64,000 nt of DNA from JAJYRX01 sp041655275 (GTDB lineage: Bacteria; Pseudomonadota; Gammaproteobacteria; Burkholderiales; Burkholderiaceae_B), in NCBI GenBank assembly GCA_041655275.1, contig JBBAFU010000010.1, positions 55,627 to 119,626 on the forward strand, read 5' to 3'. Positions 36,585 through 45,111 of this stretch are shown here, one piece after another. Positions within the stretch are counted from its first letter, which is position 1. Every line of letters starts with the position of its first letter. Made by a program: the position numbers and the translations under genes. The notes below the pieces were generated by a model. It searched no databases. It had not been told where the DNA came from and saw nothing but the letters and a program-made list of their open reading frames with translations.

Positions 36585-37673
36585 ATGCTGAATCGACTGG
36601 TGCTGACGGCGGCCTGCCTGGCTGTGCTGTCCTCCGTATCCGCGCAAGAGCGGGTGGTCAATATCTACAACTGGGCGGAGTACACCGCGCCCGACACGAT
36701 TTCCGGCTTCGAGAAGGCCACGGGCATCAAGGCGCGCTACGACGTGTACGACAGCAACGATGCCCTGCAGGCCAAGCTGCTCACGGGCAAGTCCGGCTAT
36801 GACATCGTCGTGCCGTCCATCAACTATGCCGCGCGCCAGGTCGAGGGCGGCCTGTTCCAGAAACTGGACAAGCGCCGCATTCCCAATCTGTCGCACCTGG
36901 ACCCCGATATCATGGCGCTGGTGGCCGAGGCCGACCCGGGCAATGAATACCTGATTCCCTGGGGCTATGGCACCAACGGCATGGGCTACAACGTCACGCG
37001 TGTGCGCCAGATCATGGGTGACGATGCCCCTCTGGGCAGCTGGGACATGCTGTTCAGGCCCGAGAACGCGGAAAAGCTCAAGGGCTGCGGCATTTCGGTA
37101 CTCGACGAGGCGGCACAGGTCTTCCCGGCCGTCCTGCACTATATCGGCAAGGACCCCAACAGCAGCGCGCCCGAAGACTATCGCGAGGCGCTGGCCCTGC
37201 TCAAGACCATACGTCCCTATATCCGCCAGTTCAGCTCCTCGGGCTATATCGATGAGCTGGCCGTGGGTGACCTGTGCATGGTCTACGGCTATTCGGGTGA
37301 CGTGAAGATTGCCGCCCGGCGCGCCGGCGAGGCGGGCAAGGACTATCAGATCGCCTACGTGATTCCGGAAGGCGGTGCGCCCGTGTGGTTCGACACCATG
37401 GCGATTCCCGCCGACGCCGAGCATGTGGAAGAGGCGCACGCGTTCATCAACTACATCGAGACGCCCGAGGTCCATGCCGCCATCACCAATCACATGTTCT
37501 ACCCGAACGCCAACAAGACGGCGCGCGACTATGTGGTTCCCGAGGTGGCCGACGATCCCATGATCTACCCGCCGGCGGAAGTGGCCGCCACGCTGTATGT
37601 CATCAAACCCCAGCCCCTGCCCATACAGCGCCTGCAGACGCGTCTGTGGGCCGAGCTCAAGTCGGGGCGTTGA
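36585..37673 (+). CDS. potF: Polyamine (putrescine) ABC transporter substrate-binding protein
   Basis: A periplasmic binding protein of 362 residues with a signal peptide cleaved after VSA at about residue 20, followed by ERVVNIYNWAEYTAPDTI, the conserved N-terminus of mature PotF/PotD proteins. WGYGTNGMGYN and PEGGAPVWFDTMAIPADAEH are further family motifs around the ligand cleft. GGGGAG lies 6 nt before the ATG, fixing the start. First gene of a four-gene operon with potG, potH and potI. Putrescine is the likely ligand by similarity to PotF, not proven. Confidence 0.93.
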   Translation: MLNRLVLTAACLAVLSSVSAQERVVNIYNWAEYTAPDTISGFEKATGIKARYDVYDSNDALQAKLLTGKSGYDIVVPSINYAARQVEGGLFQKLDKRRIPNLSHLDPDIMALVAEADPGNEYLIPWGYGTNGMGYNVTRVRQIMGDDAPLGSWDMLFRPENAEKLKGCGISVLDEAAQVFPAVLHYIGKDPNSSAPEDYREALALLKTIRPYIRQFSSSGYIDELAVGDLCMVYGYSGDVKIAARRAGEAGKDYQIAYVIPEGGAPVWFDTMAIPADAEHVEEAHAFINYIETPEVHAAITNHMFYPNANKTARDYVVPEVADDPMIYPPAEVAATLYVIKPQPLPIQRLQTRLWAELKSGR

Positions 37674-37675
37674 TC

Positions 37676-38805
<1,130 letters not shown>

Positions 38806-38809
<4 letters not shown>

Positions 38810-39762
38810 GAGCCTGGCTGCGCGGATGGCATCTGCCGGCCGGGCGCACGCTGGCCATTGTGCCGCCATTCGTCTGGCTGGTACTGGTGCTGCTGCTGCC
38901 TTTCGTGCTGGTCTTCAAGATCAGCCTGGCCGACCTGCGCTTCGGCATCCCGCCCTATACGGACCTGGCCGTACTCAAGGACGAGACGCTCACGCTGGTG
39001 CTCAACCTGCGCGGCTATGCGCTGCTGTTTTCCGACAGCCTCTACCTGTCCACCTATCTGAACTCGGTGCGCATGGCGCTGGTCACCACCGTGATATGCG
39101 CGCTCATCGGCTATCCCATGGCCTATGTCATTGCACGTGCCCATCCGCGCGTGCGCAATATGCTGCTGCTGGCGGTCATCCTGCCGTTCTGGACGTCGCT
39201 GCTGCTGCGCGTCTATGCCTGGGTGGGGCTGTTGCGCAATGACGGCCTGATCAACAAGGCGCTGCTGGCCCTGGGCCTGATCAGCGAGCCGCTGGAGATG
39301 TACCGTACGGATTTCGCGGTCTATGTCGGTCTGGTCTACGCCTACCTGCCGTTCTTCATCCTGCCCCTGTACGCCAGCCTGGTGCGCCTGGACATGCGCT
39401 TGCTGGAGGCCGCCTATGACCTGGGCGCACGCCCGTGGCGTGCCTTTCTGGGCATCACGCTGCCCCAGTCCATGCCCGGGGTGACGGCCGGCGCCATGCT
39501 GGTGTTCATCCCGGCCGTGGGTGAATACGTCATTCCCGAGATGCTGGGCGGTGCCGACACGCTGATGATGGGGCGCGTCATGTGGACCGAGTTCTTCAAC
39601 AATGCCGACTGGCCCATGGCGGCGGCCGTGACCTGCGTCATGGTCCTGCTGCTGCTCGTACCCCTGGTGCTGTTCCAGTACGCGCAGATGCGCCAGTTGG
39701 ATCGCGGCGGGCGTGGCGGGCGCGGCGGGGTGCGCAGGCCTGGTGCGGGCAGGAGGGCCTAG
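38806..39762 (+). CDS. potH: Polyamine ABC transporter permease, PotH type
   Basis: A 318-residue inner-membrane permease with six predicted helices. The cytoplasmic coupling motif EAAYDLGARPWRAFLGITLPQSMPG near residue 203 is the EAA loop that docks on the ATPase. The short C-terminal tail is unusually rich in Gly and Arg. It overlaps potG by 4 nt (ATGA) and is followed by potI after 2 nt. Confidence 0.93.
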
Positions 39763-39764
39763 GC

Positions 39765-40559
39765 ATGCGACAGAACCGGTGGCTGCGCGCGGCGGTGATC
39801 ATCCTGGGCTACGGTTTCCTGTATGTGCCCATTTTCTCGCTGATGGTGTTTTCCTTCAACGATTCGGCCATGATGACGTCGTGGACGGGCTTTTCACTGC
39901 GCTGGTATGCGGCCCTGTTCCAGGATCAGGCCCTGCTCGATGCCGCCCGCCTGTCGCTGCTCATCGCCGCCATGACGGCCACCGCCGCCGTCACCATTGC
40001 GACCTGGGCGGCCACGGTGCTGGCACGCATGCGGCCGTTTCGCGGCTTCTTCCTCTATCTGGGCCTGCTCAGTGCACCGCTGGTGTTGCCCGAGGTCGTG
40101 CTGGGCATCTCGCTGCTGCTGCTGTTTGTCGAGCTGGGCAGCCTGCTGGGCTGGCCGCGGGGCAATGGCGTGTTCACGCTGTGGATAGGCCACATCACCC
40201 TGTGTACCGCCTATGCCGCCGTCATCATCCAGTCGCGCCTGCGCGAGCTCGACCGCTCGCTCGAGGAGGCGGCGCTGGATCTGGGTGCCACGCCGCTGCG
40301 TGTGTTCTTCAGCATCACATTGCCGCTGATTGCACCGGCGCTGATGGCGGCCTGGCTGCTGGCCTTCACACTGTCGCTCGATGATGTGGTCATCGCCTCC
40401 TTCCTGTCGGGGCCGGGCACGACCACATTGCCGGTTGAAGTCTTCTCGCGCGTCCGCCTGGGCCTGAAGCCCGAAATCAATGCGCTGGCCACGCTGTTCA
40501 TCGTAGGCGTGGGCGTCTTTGTGATCATTGCCAATCGCCTCACCTGGCGTCGCAGCTGA
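39765..40559 (+). CDS. potI: Polyamine ABC transporter permease, PotI type
   Basis: The second permease subunit, 264 residues with six helices. It begins MRQNRWLRAAVIILGYGFLY and carries the EAA loop EEAALDLGATPLRVFFSITLPLIAP near residue 167. AGGAGG lies 8 nt before the ATG, inside the end of potH. Last gene of the operon; the TnpB insertion sequence begins about 30-40 nt after its stop codon. Confidence 0.93.
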   Translation: MRQNRWLRAAVIILGYGFLYVPIFSLMVFSFNDSAMMTSWTGFSLRWYAALFQDQALLDAARLSLLIAAMTATAAVTIATWAATVLARMRPFRGFFLYLGLLSAPLVLPEVVLGISLLLLFVELGSLLGWPRGNGVFTLWIGHITLCTAYAAVIIQSRLRELDRSLEEAALDLGATPLRVFFSITLPLIAPALMAAWLLAFTLSLDDVVIASFLSGPGTTTLPVEVFSRVRLGLKPEINALATLFIVGVGVFVIIANRLTWRRS

Positions 40560-40609
40560 GCACAGGCGCGCCGGGCGGGGCCTTCGGTTATCAACTGCGT
40601 TGTAAAACT

Positions 40610-40655
40610 CCGCCATTCATAGCGGGGATATAAGACGCGAGCCGCATAGCGGCTC
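40610..40655 (+). other. Left-end subterminal hairpins of the IS
   Basis: A CCGC/GCGG stem with an eight-base loop (40610-40625) is followed by a perfect 7-bp stem GAGCCGC/GCGGCTC with an ATA loop (40639-40655). Single-strand hairpins near the ends are what Y1 transposases of the IS200/IS605 group recognise. Confidence 0.6.
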
Positions 40656-40696
40656 TTGGGTTGTTTTGCCTGTATAACTCTGTATCATATTTCGAT

Positions 40697-41824
40697 ATGC
40701 AACGGCTCCAAGCTTTCAAATACGAACTGATGCCGAACGGCGACCAGCAGCGCGACATGCGCCGCGTCGCAGGGTCGTGCCGGTTTGTATTCAACAAAGC
40801 GTTGGCACTGCAAAAGGCATGGTGTGAGGCGGATGCGAACACCAAATTCAGCTACGCCAACTTTTTCGCCAAACGAGCCGACTGTCCGCGCTTCAAGAAG
40901 AAAGGTCGGTCAGATAGTTTCCGCTACCCACAGGGTGTGAAGCTTGACCGGGGAAATAGCCGCATCTTTCTGCCCAAGCTCGGCTGGGTGCGCTATCGCA
41001 ATAGCCGCGAAGTACCGGGTGTGGTGAAGAACGTTACCGTGAGCCAGTCCTGCGGCAAGTGGTACGTGAGCATCCAGACCGAGCGCAAGGTGGAGCAGCC
41101 CATCCCCGACGGTGGCGCGGTCGGCATCGACATGGGCATCGCCCGCTTCGCCACGATGAGCGACGGGAGTTACCTTGAGCCCCTCAACAGCTTCAAGCGG
41201 CATGAGGCAGCACTGCGCAAAGCGCAGCAGGCCATGAGCCGCAAGATCAGGTTCAGCCGTAACTGGATAAAGGCAAAAACCCGCGTCCAGCGCATTCATT
41301 CCCACATCGGCAACGCCCGTCGCGACTTCCTGCACAAGACCTCAACCACGATCAGCCAAAACCACGCGATGGTGTGTATCGAGGACTTGCAGGTAGGGAA
41401 CATGTCCAGGTCAGCGGCAGGAACGGCAGATGCGCCGGGAAGAAACGTTCGGGCCAAGTCCGGCCTGAACAAATCCATCCTCGATCAAGGCTGGTTTGAG
41501 TTTCGCCGTCAGCTGGACTATAAACTGGCGTGGAAAGGTGGCTGGCTCATTGTTGTGCCGCCGCAGAACACGAGCCGCACCTGTCCGTGCTGCGACCATG
41601 TATCGGCGGGGAATCGGCAGACACAGGCGCGGTTTGCGTGCGTCGAATGCGGCTTCGAGGAAAACGCCGATGTGGTCGGCGCGATCAATATTTTAAGGGC
41701 GGGACACGCCCGGTTCGCCTGTGAAGTGAGCGGTGCGGTAATGCCGCCAGCAGCAGGAACCCACCGAAGCGACTCATTTTGGCTCGATGCCGGGGTGAGC
41801 GCCGTAGGAATCCCCCGGCTTTAG
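40697..41824 (+). CDS. tnpB: TnpB-family RNA-guided nuclease, apparent internal N-terminal deletion
   Basis: TnpB proteins are omega-RNA-guided DNA endonucleases related to Cas12. The 375-residue product keeps the RuvC residues D145 (GIDMGIARFA), E229 (VCIEDLQV) and D325 (ENADVVGAIN), and the zinc finger C296/C299...C315/C318. The N-terminal part is short: LALQKAWCEADANTKFSYA runs straight into NFFAKRADCPRFKKKG. Related proteins, as I recall them, have about 40 more residues there, ending in LERAYANFFAKRAD, so the shared SYA/AYA point looks like a deletion junction. The frame is intact. Whether it still binds its guide or cuts DNA is open. The stop codon lies within the right-end hairpin. Confidence 0.85.
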   Translation: MQRLQAFKYELMPNGDQQRDMRRVAGSCRFVFNKALALQKAWCEADANTKFSYANFFAKRADCPRFKKKGRSDSFRYPQGVKLDRGNSRIFLPKLGWVRYRNSREVPGVVKNVTVSQSCGKWYVSIQTERKVEQPIPDGGAVGIDMGIARFATMSDGSYLEPLNSFKRHEAALRKAQQAMSRKIRFSRNWIKAKTRVQRIHSHIGNARRDFLHKTSTTISQNHAMVCIEDLQVGNMSRSAAGTADAPGRNVRAKSGLNKSILDQGWFEFRRQLDYKLAWKGGWLIVVPPQNTSRTCPCCDHVSAGNRQTQARFACVECGFEENADVVGAINILRAGHARFACEVSGAVMPPAAGTHRSDSFWLDAGVSAVGIPRL

Positions 41825-41841
41825 GTAGGGGAGGATGTCAA
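41811..41841 (+). ncRNA. 3' end of the predicted omega (reRNA) scaffold / IS right end
   Basis: The stem TCCCC (41811-41815) / GGGGA (41828-41832) spans the tnpB stop codon and is followed by GGATGTCAA, the conserved right end of such ISs. In TnpB systems the guide RNA scaffold overlaps the end of tnpB and the sequence just outside the right end is the guide, here beginning at about 41842. The 5' end of the RNA cannot be seen. Function is inferred from characterised relatives. Confidence 0.55.
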
Positions 41842-41895
41842 CATCCATTCAATACCGGCGTAAGCCCGTTGTTTACTCATTCTTGCAGGCAGCAG

Positions 41896-42618
41896 ATGTC
41901 CGATCAGGATCAGCTCAAGCGCAATGCGGCCCAGGCGGCATTGCAGCATATTCTTTCCCGGCTCGAAGATCAGGCCATCATCGGTGTGGGCACGGGCTCC
42001 ACAGTGGATTTCTTCATCGAAGGGCTGGGTGCGCATGCGCATCGCCTGCGCGGCGCCGTGTCCAGTTCCGAGCGCAGCAGCGCCGGCCTGCGCGCGCTGG
42101 GCATCGATGTCCTGGATTGCAACGCCGTGGCCGGCCTGCAGTGGTATGTGGACGGGGCGGACGAGATCGAGCCCGGCCTGGCCATGATCAAGGGCGGGGG
42201 CGGGGCGCTCACGCGCGAGAAGATCGTGGCGGCCCTGGCGCAGCAGTTCGTCTGCATCGTCGATGAATCCAAGCTGGTGGATCGCCTGGGAGCGTTTGCC
42301 CTGCCCATCGAGGTGATTCCCATGGCGCGCAACCATGTGGCCCGCTGCCTTCAGGCCATGGGCGGAGCACCGCGCTGGCGCGAGGGTTTCGTGACGGATA
42401 ACGGCGGCCATATCCTCGATGTGGGCGGCCTGCAGGTCGATGGCGTGCAGGCGGCGCAGCTCGAGGCGCGCATCAACGATATTGCCGGCGTCATCAGTTG
42501 CGGATTCTTTGCCCGGCGGCCGGCCGACCTGGCGCTGGTGGCCGGTGCCGGCGGCGTGCGCACCCTGAAGCGGGATGGTGTTCGGCCTGATGCCCGTAGC
42601 CATGAGGATGAAGCATGA
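41896..42618 (+). CDS. rpiA: Ribose-5-phosphate isomerase A
   Basis: RpiA interconverts ribose 5-phosphate and ribulose 5-phosphate in the pentose phosphate pathway. The 240-residue protein has GVGTGSTVDFFI, the catalytic DGADEIEP and KGGGGALTREKIVA motifs, and DNGGHILDV near residue 170. It is about 15-20 residues longer than usual at its C-terminus, where it overlaps phoU by 4 nt. The IS right end lies about 55 nt upstream, so the natural promoter may have been separated or replaced. Confidence 0.95.
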   Translation: MSDQDQLKRNAAQAALQHILSRLEDQAIIGVGTGSTVDFFIEGLGAHAHRLRGAVSSSERSSAGLRALGIDVLDCNAVAGLQWYVDGADEIEPGLAMIKGGGGALTREKIVAALAQQFVCIVDESKLVDRLGAFALPIEVIPMARNHVARCLQAMGGAPRWREGFVTDNGGHILDVGGLQVDGVQAAQLEARINDIAGVISCGFFARRPADLALVAGAGGVRTLKRDGVRPDARSHEDEA

Positions 42619-43334
42619 TATTCGAGCACACCAACAAGCAGTTCCATGCCGATATCGAGGCGGCGCGTTCGCTCTTCCTGCAGATGGGCGGCCTGGTCGA
42701 GGCCATGCTGCGTGACGGCATGGAGGCCCTGGCCACGGGCAGCCTGGACAAGGTCGAGCAGGTCAGGGCGCGCGAAAAGGAAGTCAACCGGCTGGAAGTC
42801 GAGATCGACGAGCGCATCATCCTGCTGATTGCGCGCAACCAGCCCACGGCCATCGACCTGCGCCTGCTGCTGTCCATCTCCAAGATGCTCACGGACATGG
42901 AGCGCTGCGGCGACGAGGCGCACAAGATCGCCAAGGTGGCGCGTCGCCTGCACGAGGCCGAGGCCGGGTATGAGCCCGTCGTGGAGCTGCGCCACATGGC
43001 GGATCTGGTGGGCAACCTCATCCACAGTGCCCTGGATGCCTTTGCGCGCCAGGATGCGCTCAGCGCCGCCAGCGTGGTGCGCGCCGACAAGGAAGTCGAC
43101 AAGGAGTGGAAGGCCTCGCTGCGCCACATCATCACCTACATGATCGAGGATCCGCGCACCATATCGCGCTCCATCGACCTCATCTTCATCGCCCGCGCCC
43201 TGGAGCGCATCGGTGATCACGCCAAGAACATGGCCGAGCGCGTCATCTTCATGGTGCGCGGCACCGATGTACGCCACGCGGGCGTACGCCATGCCGAGCG
43301 CATGGCGCGGGGTGAGGAGGTGGATGAAGTCTAG
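42615..43334 (+). CDS. phoU: Phosphate regulon/transport accessory protein PhoU
   Basis: PhoU links phosphate uptake to the PhoR-PhoB signalling pathway. The 239-residue, all-helical protein has two PhoU repeats with the metal-binding DMERCGDEAHKIAK (about 95-110) and ALERIGDHAKNMAERVI (about 196-212) motifs. Neither pst genes nor phoBR are in the window; here phoU is co-transcribed with rpiA (ATGA overlap). The tail overlaps the yggX stop by 4 nt. Confidence 0.95.
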   Translation: MIFEHTNKQFHADIEAARSLFLQMGGLVEAMLRDGMEALATGSLDKVEQVRAREKEVNRLEVEIDERIILLIARNQPTAIDLRLLLSISKMLTDMERCGDEAHKIAKVARRLHEAEAGYEPVVELRHMADLVGNLIHSALDAFARQDALSAASVVRADKEVDKEWKASLRHIITYMIEDPRTISRSIDLIFIARALERIGDHAKNMAERVIFMVRGTDVRHAGVRHAERMARGEEVDEV

Positions 43335-43609
43335 GCGTCATCAGGCGGCGGCACATAGCCGCGCGCCTCGACATCAGCATCCTCGAACAGATAGTCTTCC
43401 ATCTGCGCAGCCAGCCATCGCCGGGCGCGCACATCCGCCAGGTTGAGGCGGTGCTCGTTCACCAGGCGCGTCTGTATCTCCATCCACTGTTCCCAGGCGC
43501 GCTGCGAAATGGACTTCCAGATGCGCGCACCCAGATCACCGGGGTAGGGCGGGTATTCCAGGCCTTCGGCCTGCTTCTTCAGCTTGACACAATCCACCAT
43601 GCGGCTCAT
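43331..43609 (-). CDS. yggX: Oxidative damage protection / Fe(II)-trafficking protein YggX
   Basis: A 92-residue protein of the YggX family, which protects iron-sulfur enzymes and may carry Fe(II). The conserved cysteine is in RMVDCVKLKKQAEGLEYPP (C7) and the family core GARIWKSISQRAWEQWMEIQT follows. AAAGAGAT precedes the start. It lies 60 nt after the argA stop on the same strand and converges with phoU, sharing 4 nt. Confidence 0.95.
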   Translation of the reverse strand: MSRMVDCVKLKKQAEGLEYPPYPGDLGARIWKSISQRAWEQWMEIQTRLVNEHRLNLADVRARRWLAAQMEDYLFEDADVEARGYVPPPDDA

Positions 43610-43669
43610 TCGATGATCTCTTTTTCCAGGGTCTGAAAGATGCCTATTGTAGTGACTCCGGCAAGCGCT

Positions 43670-45031
43670 TCACAGGCGCTTGATCAGGATGATGCTGTTG
43701 CGCGAGCGGTTGTAGTGGGCGCGTCGCTCCCGGGGCAGGTCGGCGACGCCGCCCTGCACGAAGCCGCGTTTCATGAACCAGTGCGAGGTGCGGGTGGTCA
43801 GCACGAACAGGCGCCGCGCACCCAGGGCACGGGCGCGCGATTCGGTGTGGCGCAGCAGCATCTCGCCTTCGCCTTCGCCCTGCCATTCGGGATGCACGAT
43901 GAGGCAGGCCATTTCCGCCATGCCGTCCTCGAGATAGGGCTTGAGCGCCACACAGCCGTAGATGATGCCGTCGTGCTCGAGCACGGTAAAGTCGGCGTAC
44001 TCCCGTTCTATGGTGGCCCGCCCGCGGGGCACCAGCGTACCGTCGAGTTCCAGCGGCTCGATCAGTTGCACGATGGCACCGATGTCGTCCATGGTGGCCG
44101 GGCGCAGGTCATCCAGGCTGTCTTCGACCACCATGGTGCCCACGCCGTCGTGCGTGAAGATCTCCAGCAGTACGCTGCCATCCAGGGTGTAGGGCACCAG
44201 ATGCGCCCGGGGCACCCCGCGCTTGACCGCAAGGCAGGCATGCGACATGAAGGCCTGGGTATCCTCGTCCAGTGTGCCGCTGGCCAGCAGCCGGTCAGCT
44301 TCCTCACGCGCGAGCTCGGTATCGACTTCGCCGGTGGCGGAACAGACCACGCTGTCCTGGGTCAGAAAGATCAGCTTCTCGGCGCGCAGCGTGATGGCGG
44401 CGTGGGTGGCCAGATCTTCCATCGCAAGATTGAAGGCTTCGCCCGTGGGCGAAAAACCCAAAGGCGAAAGCAGCATGATGATACCCTGATCGATCACGCT
44501 GCGCATGATCTCGCCATCCATCTTGCGCACCTTGCCCGTGTGCTGGAAATCCACGCCGTCGACGATGCCCACGGGGCGGGCGGTGACGAAGTTGCCCGAA
44601 ATAATGCGGATGTGGGCATGCGACATGGGCGTGTTGGGCAAGCCCTGGCTGAAGGCCGCCTCGATATCCAGGCGGATTTCGCCGGCCGCCTCCTTGGCGC
44701 ACTCCAGGGCGGCCGCCGATGTCGGCGCCGTACCCCGGCCAAACTGCATGGCCTGGCCCTTGAGCCGCAACTGCTCGTTGACTTGCGGGCGCGAGCCGTG
44801 CACCAGCACCAGCTTGATGCCCAGTGCCGAAAGCAGCGACAGGTCCTGAATGAGCGCGTTGAGGGCGCCGTCGCGCACCAGTTCGCCCCCAAAGCCGATC
44901 ACGAATGTCTTGCCGCGAAAATCGTGCACATAAGGTGCAACCGTGCGGAACCAGCGCACGAATTGTGCGTTGCTGCCGGCGTCGCCGGTGTCATCGCCGG
45001 GCGCTGGATCGGGACTGATGTTGCTCGTCAT
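43670..45031 (-). CDS. argA: Amino-acid N-acetyltransferase (N-acetylglutamate synthase)
   Basis: ArgA acetylates glutamate, the first step of arginine synthesis. The 453-residue protein has an N-terminal amino-acid-kinase fold domain (about 25-290, with FVIGFGGELVRDG and LVLVHGSRPQVNEQL) that binds arginine, and a C-terminal GNAT domain (about 300-450) with CLIVHPEWQGEGEGEMLL. Length and domain order match ArgA rather than the short ArgB or ArgJ. It is divergent from hrpA, with a shared AT-rich region. Confidence 0.95.
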   Translation of the reverse strand: MTSNISPDPAPGDDTGDAGSNAQFVRWFRTVAPYVHDFRGKTFVIGFGGELVRDGALNALIQDLSLLSALGIKLVLVHGSRPQVNEQLRLKGQAMQFGRGTAPTSAAALECAKEAAGEIRLDIEAAFSQGLPNTPMSHAHIRIISGNFVTARPVGIVDGVDFQHTGKVRKMDGEIMRSVIDQGIIMLLSPLGFSPTGEAFNLAMEDLATHAAITLRAEKLIFLTQDSVVCSATGEVDTELAREEADRLLASGTLDEDTQAFMSHACLAVKRGVPRAHLVPYTLDGSVLLEIFTHDGVGTMVVEDSLDDLRPATMDDIGAIVQLIEPLELDGTLVPRGRATIEREYADFTVLEHDGIIYGCVALKPYLEDGMAEMACLIVHPEWQGEGEGEMLLRHTESRARALGARRLFVLTTRTSHWFMKRGFVQGGVADLPRERRAHYNRSRNSIILIKRL

Positions 45032-45075
45032 TGGAAGGTGTCCGCTCGCTCGTCCATGATGGACCTGAAACCAAA

Positions 45076-45083
45076 ATTATAAT
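45076..45083. promoter_or_regulatory. Palindromic -10 box shared by argA and hrpA
   Basis: ATTATAAT is its own reverse complement, so TATAAT is present on both strands: 45078-45083 for hrpA and the mirrored hexamer for argA. It lies 45 nt from the argA start and 29 nt from the hrpA ATG used here. No clear -35 is visible on either side. Confidence 0.4.
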
Positions 45084-45111
45084 GAGAGTACCCGCAATAC
45101 CCAGAGCCTTG

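Larger units (their letters stand above)
40590..41841 (+). mobile_element. IS200/IS605 superfamily, IS1341-type insertion sequence (tnpB only)
   Basis: The element sits between potI and rpiA. It has the left-end stem-loops and TATAAG stretch typical of these ISs at 40610-40655, one gene (tnpB) and a right end that closes with GGGGAGGATGTCAA at about 41841. There is no tnpA (Y1 transposase) and no terminal inverted repeat or target duplication, as expected for the family. Both boundaries are estimates; the left one could lie some tens of bases either way. Local GC is lower than in the flanking pot genes. Without TnpA it would need a helper to move. Confidence 0.8.

Noticed and set aside
40560..41895. 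A tnpA (Y1 transposase) gene accompanying tnpB
   Set aside because: There is no room for it and no HUH or Y1 motif in any frame between potI and rpiA.
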